Source of the DNA: Podocnemis expansa
Lineage: Eukaryota > Chordata > Testudines > Podocnemididae
Assembly: GCA_007922195.1 (NCBI GenBank)
Contig: ML681996.1
Span: 14,819,990 to 14,883,989, forward strand
Reading direction: 5' to 3'
Length of the DNA: 64,000 nt
The notes under the pieces were generated by a model, which was not told the origin of the DNA, made no database searches, and saw nothing but the letters and a program-made list of their open reading frames with translations. The translations under genes and the position numbers were made by a program. Of this stretch, positions 58,471-64,000 are shown piece after piece (the stretch's first letter is position 1; the number at the start of each line of letters is the position of its first letter).

Positions 58471-60756
58471 CTAGGAAATGGTATTAAAAAGTGTACCAGT
58501 TAAGACTGAGCAATACTATCAAACAGCTTCACTTACACAGAGCCTTGTCAGACAAACATCCATGTTGACACTAGTCTACATCGCTGAAGACGTGGGATTT
58601 CTTTACAAGCGCCTTAAGAATTTCAGGGTGGGGGTTTTTTTGGTTTTGTTTTAAACTGTCCTAGTTGTGTAGTTTTGTTGGAACCACTGTTAAAATAGAT
58701 TGTACGCGACTTCTCAGAGGAACAGCCTTACAACTAGTCAAATCTTCAAAACTGAAAGAGACACTTGAAAATGATTAATGAAATATGCAACACTGTTGAA
58801 GATAATTTTGATTTTGTTTCTTCATAAAAAGGACTTAGTAGTGCAAGCAAGACCAAAACTGAACATGAAATATAAAAGTAATGCAGTCCACCCATTTGAA
58901 TGCTGCCCTCCATTTGGATTCAGAATTGTTGAAGAGCACAGCTTTTTATTAGGAGTACAACATATTTACAACACTGAGCACATGGCAAAATAGAAGTCTG
59001 TGGCAAGTCTACAGAGAATTTCAGGCATAGCAATTTTTAATTGGATTCTGAAGAGGGCAGGGAGTCAGTTGATTTTGTTGGAGGATGGTTGTGATACAGT
59101 CAGAATCTTTGTACATGTGAGAAAGTGAACAGAAAACACTTGTGAGCATATGGTGACTTGGAGAGACCCTAGAAAGATAGGCAAGAGGAGGTAAAGAGTA
59201 TGTCTATATTGCAATCAGACACCTGGCTCCTGCGGCCGGTTAATTTAACTGAGATGTCGGCAGGGTCCTAGAGTACAGGCTTCAGCCTAAGCCTAACTTG
59301 TTTAAATCACAATTAAACAGTCCCTTAGATTGAGTGTCTTAGCTAGAGTCAGCTGGCACAAGCCAGCCACAGGTTTTTAATTGCAGAGTACATACCCAAA
59401 GAGTCAATGAAGATTTAAAGTGTTAAAGATATTAACTCATAATAAATCCCCAACAGCTCTCCTGAGTTGGAACCATGTTTAAAAAGTAATGCGTCATAAA
59501 GTTTCCATCACTTAATGATGTTTGTATGATATATGCACAATACCTTGTTGCAGTGATAATGTATTAACGTAATGCATTACAGGGAACTGTCATTCTGAGG
59601 ACATATTATTACCATACATCATAAGACTACTGTCACTTTCATTATTTAATACCATAAAACTTCATCAAAACAACACTCTTATTTATTACTGTGTTGAGGC
59701 AATCTACGTTAAAAGGACAAAGTAATTTTTTAATAGTTTAACTCTCCATTGTTAAAGCAGTTTAAACAAACTTAGGTCTTATTTCTTGGTTAGTCTTCGT
59801 CTGTCCCATTTGGCAAGTGAAACATTTGCACTAAGTAGTTAGACTATGAAGAACAATATTTTTTAAAAAAAATATTTTATTTATAGAATCTCTGATCATG
59901 CTACAATACTTTGTTTCACAATAATATTGACTGTATCAGAATAGCATTAAGTATAGTTTGCCCACTGAAGTTTTTAAAGCACTATTTCTGTGGGTTATGT
60001 GAAACAGCGGCTATTTTTCAATTTTTCAGAAAGGAATGGTAGATTGGATATAGTTAGAAATTTTTCACCTTTAAACTAAATAACAATTCAGGCCCCAATC
60101 CTGCCAGCACTTATGCAGATGAACAATTCAATGACATTACTTTTGTGAGTTAATTTCTGAGTGTTTGCAGGACCAGGACCTTTTAGGTTCCCAGCGGATT
60201 AAATTGTATGCCTTTTGTGACATTTCACTAACTTGAATAATCTAAATCCTTGAAATTTATTTTAATTTGGTTTTGTTTCTAAATCCATTTGGAGGTAACA
60301 GGTTTCCTGGAATGTAAGTTATAGGCATCTACAGAGAATTTTAAACATTACATTTTCCAAGGTAAGTGAGCCTACCGTATAACTTAGTTTACTGAGACTT
60401 GGCAAATAAAAGTAAACAAGAAATTCAGTTGTTTTGTTTTGCATCCCACACCAGTATGATTTATTCTTCCTGAAAGCTATCTCACCTTAGAAATACAATC
60501 TGCAGCACTGAACGTTTAATCTGGACTGTGCAGGGAAGATTGAGCAAACTGAACAGTTACACACAGAAGGAAATTTACTGGCCAAGACTAAATTCCTGCC
60601 TCTGTTTAAACTGTTTTTCCTCCTCCCAAGTTAATTACATAGAAATTTACAAAATTAAAAACTAAAACTTCACCCCATACCTTACTGCATATGATTATAA
60701 TGACCACTATTTTCCAAATGGTAAACCAAAGTTCAGGGATATGACAGGCTAGATTT

Positions 60757-60918
60757 ACAAAAATCCAGAAGGGTAACCGTGTTAGTCTGTGTACATCAAA
60801 AATAACAAGAGTCCTGTGGCAAGATGCATCTGACAAAGTGCACTGGAACTCACGAAAAGCTTATGCCCGAAGAAATCTGTTAGTCTATAAGGTGCCACAG
60901 GACTCTCCTTTTTTTAGA
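60757..60918. mobile_element. Penelope-type repeat, palindromic copy
   Basis: Forward arm AGAAGGGTAACCGTGTTAGT CTGTGTACATC then AACAAGAGTCCTGTGGCA, reverse arm CACGAAAAGCTTATGCCCGA to ATAAGGTGCCACAGGACTC. The forward arm is shorter than usual. Confidence 0.65.
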
Positions 60919-61045
60919 TTTACAAAAGTATTTAGGTGACTAATACCGCAGATAGGCACCATACAAAAACACTTAATTGGGTTAGGCATGTAACTCCCAT
61001 TGATTTTCAATGGGAGTTAGATGCCAAACCTGCTTACGTACATTT
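60919..61045. repeat. Small palindromic repeat
   Basis: TAACTCCCATTGA (60991-61003) and TCAATGGGAGTTA (61007-61019) are exact reverse complements around a TTT loop. Flanking words (TTTAGGTGACTAAT, TAGGCATG) fit a common small reptile palindromic repeat. Confidence 0.65.
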
Positions 61046-61217
61046 GTAATCTCATTGGATAACTGACTGCATCTTAAATACCTTCATAAAGATGGCTCAA
61101 AGTGAATTTCCCCACCTTTGATGATGTCAAATATTGAACTGCTTAAAATTAATCTTAAAGATTACTGACAGTGCTTATGATGAGAAGTAGCACAAGAATT
61201 AATGGTATCATTTACTA

Positions 61218-61743
61218 CAGGGGTCGGCAACCTTTGCCAGCCCCTGTGCCAGCCCAACCCACTACACCCTCAGTGGGTGCCGAGAGCAGGACCAAAAGGG
61301 GGCAGGGCCAGGCTTTGGGGTGCCAGCCTGCAGCAGTGGCAGGCAGCCTCCGGGGGTCAGGGATCGCTGACCTCTGGGGGTCGGGGTCGGCATCGGCAGC
61401 AGTGGCGGGCAGCCTCTGGGAGTTGGGGTTGGGGCCGGCTGGCAGCTGCAGGCAGCCTCTGGTGGTCTGGGTTGAGGCCAGCCAGCACCCTCCCACAGAA
61501 GCAGCGACTCCAGGCTGGCCAACCCGCCACACTCCCTTCTAGCCCTGCCCAACAGGTAGCAGGGCCAGCAGGGGCCAGGAGCTGTGCCACAGCTTCCTTG
61601 TCCCTGCTGGCCGCACTCCTCAGCTGGGAAGCATGGTGAGTGGGGTCCTGGGGGGTGGGGTAGGTGGGCTGAGTGGCGCTTTGGGCCACTCAGGCTCAGC
61701 CCCCATGCCATTTTTCGCACGGGTGCCAGGGGTTGCTGACCCG
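61218..61743. mobile_element. Non-autonomous hAT element, GC-rich (526 bp)
   Basis: Ends CAGGGGTCGGCAACCTTTG and GGGGTTGCTGACCCG are inverted repeats flanked by an exact 8-bp duplication ATTTACTA (61210-61217, 61744-61751). The interior has three diverged tandem copies of a GGCAGCCTCTGGGGGTC-like unit of about 50-60 bp. Frames of up to 152 codons are composition effects. Confidence 0.92.
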
Positions 61744-62439
61744 ATTTACTAGATGTTTTAAATCTCTCCCTTTCTCCCTAAACTCTTACTATGCTCAAAA
61801 GTCTTTAAGATGGGATGGTTTTAGGATTTGAAACAATGCATGCTTATTCATTTCATTGATTTGTATTTGTGGTGGTACAGTTTGTTTTTGCCTGCTAATA
61901 CTAGGGAGAAAACAAATAACTTGTTATTATTTAAAATGCTTGGTATAGGTCACTTTTCTCATGTTGGTCTGTTTCCACATATTCATTCTTCTATGCCAAA
62001 GTTATGGTTTAAAAGCCCCAAACATACATTTTATCTCAAATTTTCTTTTAACTTATTAGAGGTTTGTTTCAGAGTAAAAGAATAATTTTTATTACTCTTT
62101 AAAAAGTAAAACAGACTTATACTTTACATGCTGCAAGGCATTTTAACCACAGTGACAAGGATCACATTTATTATTCTGCCTTTTCTGACTGACTCCGTGC
62201 AAGAATTTTGCTTTCAGTACCACTTCCATGTGTCAAATCAACTGTACTGGTGCCCACCATTTCATGCCCAGGATCATATCAAGTTAGCTCAGGAATGGAA
62301 TTACAACCATAAAACAAAGGGCACATCTACACAGGGCCTTTTGGGGATGTGACACTGAGTCAGGGAGAAGTAAGCAGCCAGCAGGCTGAATGACCCAAAA
62401 TCAACCTTTAAGGACATATTGGAAAAGTATTGGAATGAT

Positions 62440-63940
62440 AAAACAATGGTTGCTTACTGTAACTAGTGTTCTTTGAGATATTTTGCTCACATCCACCTGA
62501 ATGAGTGTAAGTGCTGTATGCATGAGCCGCTGGAAAAAGTTTTTCCCCCAGGAATACCCAGAGGGTCAGCTGTGGCATACTCCAGCCAACCCTTCCTTCT
62601 CCAGTTCCTTTTTGCCAGGAGTCCAACAGAGGTGAAGGAGGGATGGTGTGGAATAGACACGAGCAACACATCTTGAAGAACACTAGTTATGGTAAGCAAC
62701 TGTTTTTTCTTTGAGTGATTGCTCATATGTATTCCACTTACACAATTCCCAAACTTTACTATGTATGGAGAAGAAGTTGGACGTCATATATTCATGGACC
62801 ACAGGACTGCCAATCCAAATGCAGCATCTCCTCTGGATTGCTGTGGAAGGATGTAGGTGTGCACTGATGACCACGTTGCTGCCTTGCAGATGTCTTGTAC
62901 AGGTACATTCACCAGGAAGGCTCCCAACGATGCCTGGGCCCACATTGAGTGGGCTCTCACCACTGGACAGGGCACATTCGCAAGCCTGTAGCATTCTTTA
63001 ATGCACACCATAATCTAAGAGGTGATTCATTGTGAGGAGACTGGTTGGCCATTCATCAGTCAGTCACTTCTACAAAAACTTGAGTCATCTTCTTGAAACA
63101 TTTAGTTCATTCCAGGTAAAAAGCCAACACTCACTGAATGTGAGGCGAGTGAAAGCAGCATTCTCTCTCACTCATGTGTGGTTTGGGCCATAGTACCAGG
63201 AGAAAAGTGTCCTAATTGGGGTGGAAAATGGAAGCCATCTTTGGGAGGAAGGCCAGATGGGGTGCAATTGGACTCTGTCCAGGAGCGCCGCTGGCCCAGA
63301 AAAAGACCCAAGGCTCAGTGCGCTGGGACTCAGGGCTCACGCCACCGCTGCTGTGGCCACCACCACAGGCAGCCCAGAGATGGAGCTGGGGCTCGAGTGC
63401 TGGGACTTGCGGCTTGAGCCCCATGAGCCCAGCGCCAGCAATGCCCATGACTCTGTCCCTGAAAAAGACTGTACAAAGTGGCTCGGAAGTCAGCACCTGC
63501 AGTTCCAACACTTGTCTAGCTGATGTTATGGCTATTAGGAAGGCCATCTTCCACAAGAGGAATAATAGTGAGCAGAACATCATTAATGCAAAGGAGGTCT
63601 AAGCACCAGCCCGAGGTTTCACTGGGCCACCGTGACATGCATCAGGGAAAACAGCATGTCTATGCTCTTCAAGAACCGTTTCACCAGCTGGTTTAAAAAA
63701 ACTGAACACCCCACTTCCCCTGGGTGGAAGGCAGAGATGGCTGTCAAGTGACTCCTCACTGAGGAAGCTGACAAGCCTTGATTCTTCAAATGAAGGAGGT
63801 AGTCCAGAAAGCATAGGCTAGAGGCCTGCATTGGTGGCACTCCATTAGCCTATGCCCAGCTAGAAAATTGAATCCATTTAGCATTGTAGTTGGCATTGGT
63901 GGACGGCTTCCTACTGTCAAGAAGCACTTTTTTAACTTAA
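62440..63940 (-). mobile_element. DIRS-like retroelement, 3' part with decayed tyrosine recombinase
   Basis: On the minus strand the recombinase pieces come in order: RKPSTNANYNAKWIQF and LKNQGLSASSVRSHLTAISA (N-terminal, 63.93-63.7 kb), KMAFLIAITSARQVLELQ (first catalytic block with Arg, near 63.55 kb), LAFLPKMASIFHP (near 63.25 kb), then AHSMWAQAS and DICKAATWSSVHTY (C-terminal block, near 62.9 kb). The usual H-x-x-R motif reads HSMW, consistent with CGG to TGG decay. Frameshifts and stops separate the pieces. An inverted repeat (62449-62478 with 62671-62700, 26 of 30 positions) lies at the 3' end. The 5' side may run off the window. Confidence 0.72.
63281..63448. mobile_element. 168-bp insertion inside the DIRS-like recombinase
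   Basis: GACTCTGTCC is present on both sides (63271-63280 and 63449-63458), and the recombinase frame resumes on either side. The insert is GC-rich and starts AGGAGCGCCGCTGGCCC. Its family is not recognised; an 8-bp duplication within the repeated 10 bases would fit a hAT-type insertion. Confidence 0.6.
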
Positions 63941-64000
63941 TTAGACCATGTCGTCGGGTACATCGCTTTAGTGCCCCTGTGTGGGGAAATACAAAGGGGC

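Larger units (their letters stand above)
58471..61217 (-). other. TBC1D1: TBC1D1 intron, part
   Basis: No further TBC1D1 exon was found upstream of 58470 within the window. 58.5-60.75 kb shows no recognisable repeat or exon. A palindromic Penelope-type copy and a short hairpin repeat follow at 60757-61045. Confidence 0.7.

Noticed and set aside
61171..61720. Frames of 105-152 codons on both strands
   Set aside because: They coincide with the GC-rich hAT element at 61218-61743.

Overview
This is a vertebrate nuclear genome window, not a microbial one. It has spliced exons with GT/AG borders, long introns, and many old interspersed repeats. The repeat mix (CR1 LINEs, a Penelope-like element, a DIRS-type tyrosine-recombinase element, many short hAT and fold-back DNA transposons, ancient MIR/CORE-type SINEs) best fits a reptile, most likely a turtle. 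The species cannot be fixed from the sequence alone.

The only protein-coding gene I can support is the 3' part of TBC1D1, on the minus strand. Seven consecutive exons (58470-58309, 55827-55669, 41842-41598, 41049-40890, 33221-33052, 21245-21075, 19800-19600) join in frame with matching phases. They encode about 421 residues: a short lead-in, the whole Rab-GAP TBC domain, and a C-terminal coiled coil with the stop codon. Both catalytic fingers of the TBC domain are intact. The 3' UTR runs from 19599 to roughly 18.4 kb. Everything upstream in the gene (PTB domains, regulatory phosphorylation sites, promoter) lies beyond 64000.

Layout: 1-18.4 kb is intergenic DNA downstream of TBC1D1 with scattered repeats. 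18.4-58.5 kb is the TBC1D1 3' UTR, exons and introns. 58.5-64 kb is intron of the same gene. The 11.8-kb intron (21.2-33.1 kb) is a nest of retroelements: a Penelope-like element with a CR1 tail inserted in it, two large minus-strand CR1 copies, a (TG)n tract with a 10-N assembly gap, and an LTR element inserted into a hAT-like element. The last 1.5 kb is a decayed DIRS-like element, itself interrupted by a 168-bp insertion.

No CRISPR array, operon, toxin, or other new gene system was found. The most interesting signals are structural. Many copies of one Penelope-type terminal repeat are arranged as head-to-head palindromes. Eight short hAT elements carry recognisable 8-bp target duplications, six of them exact. 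Several elements are long fold-backs that would form strong hairpins in TBC1D1 pre-mRNA.
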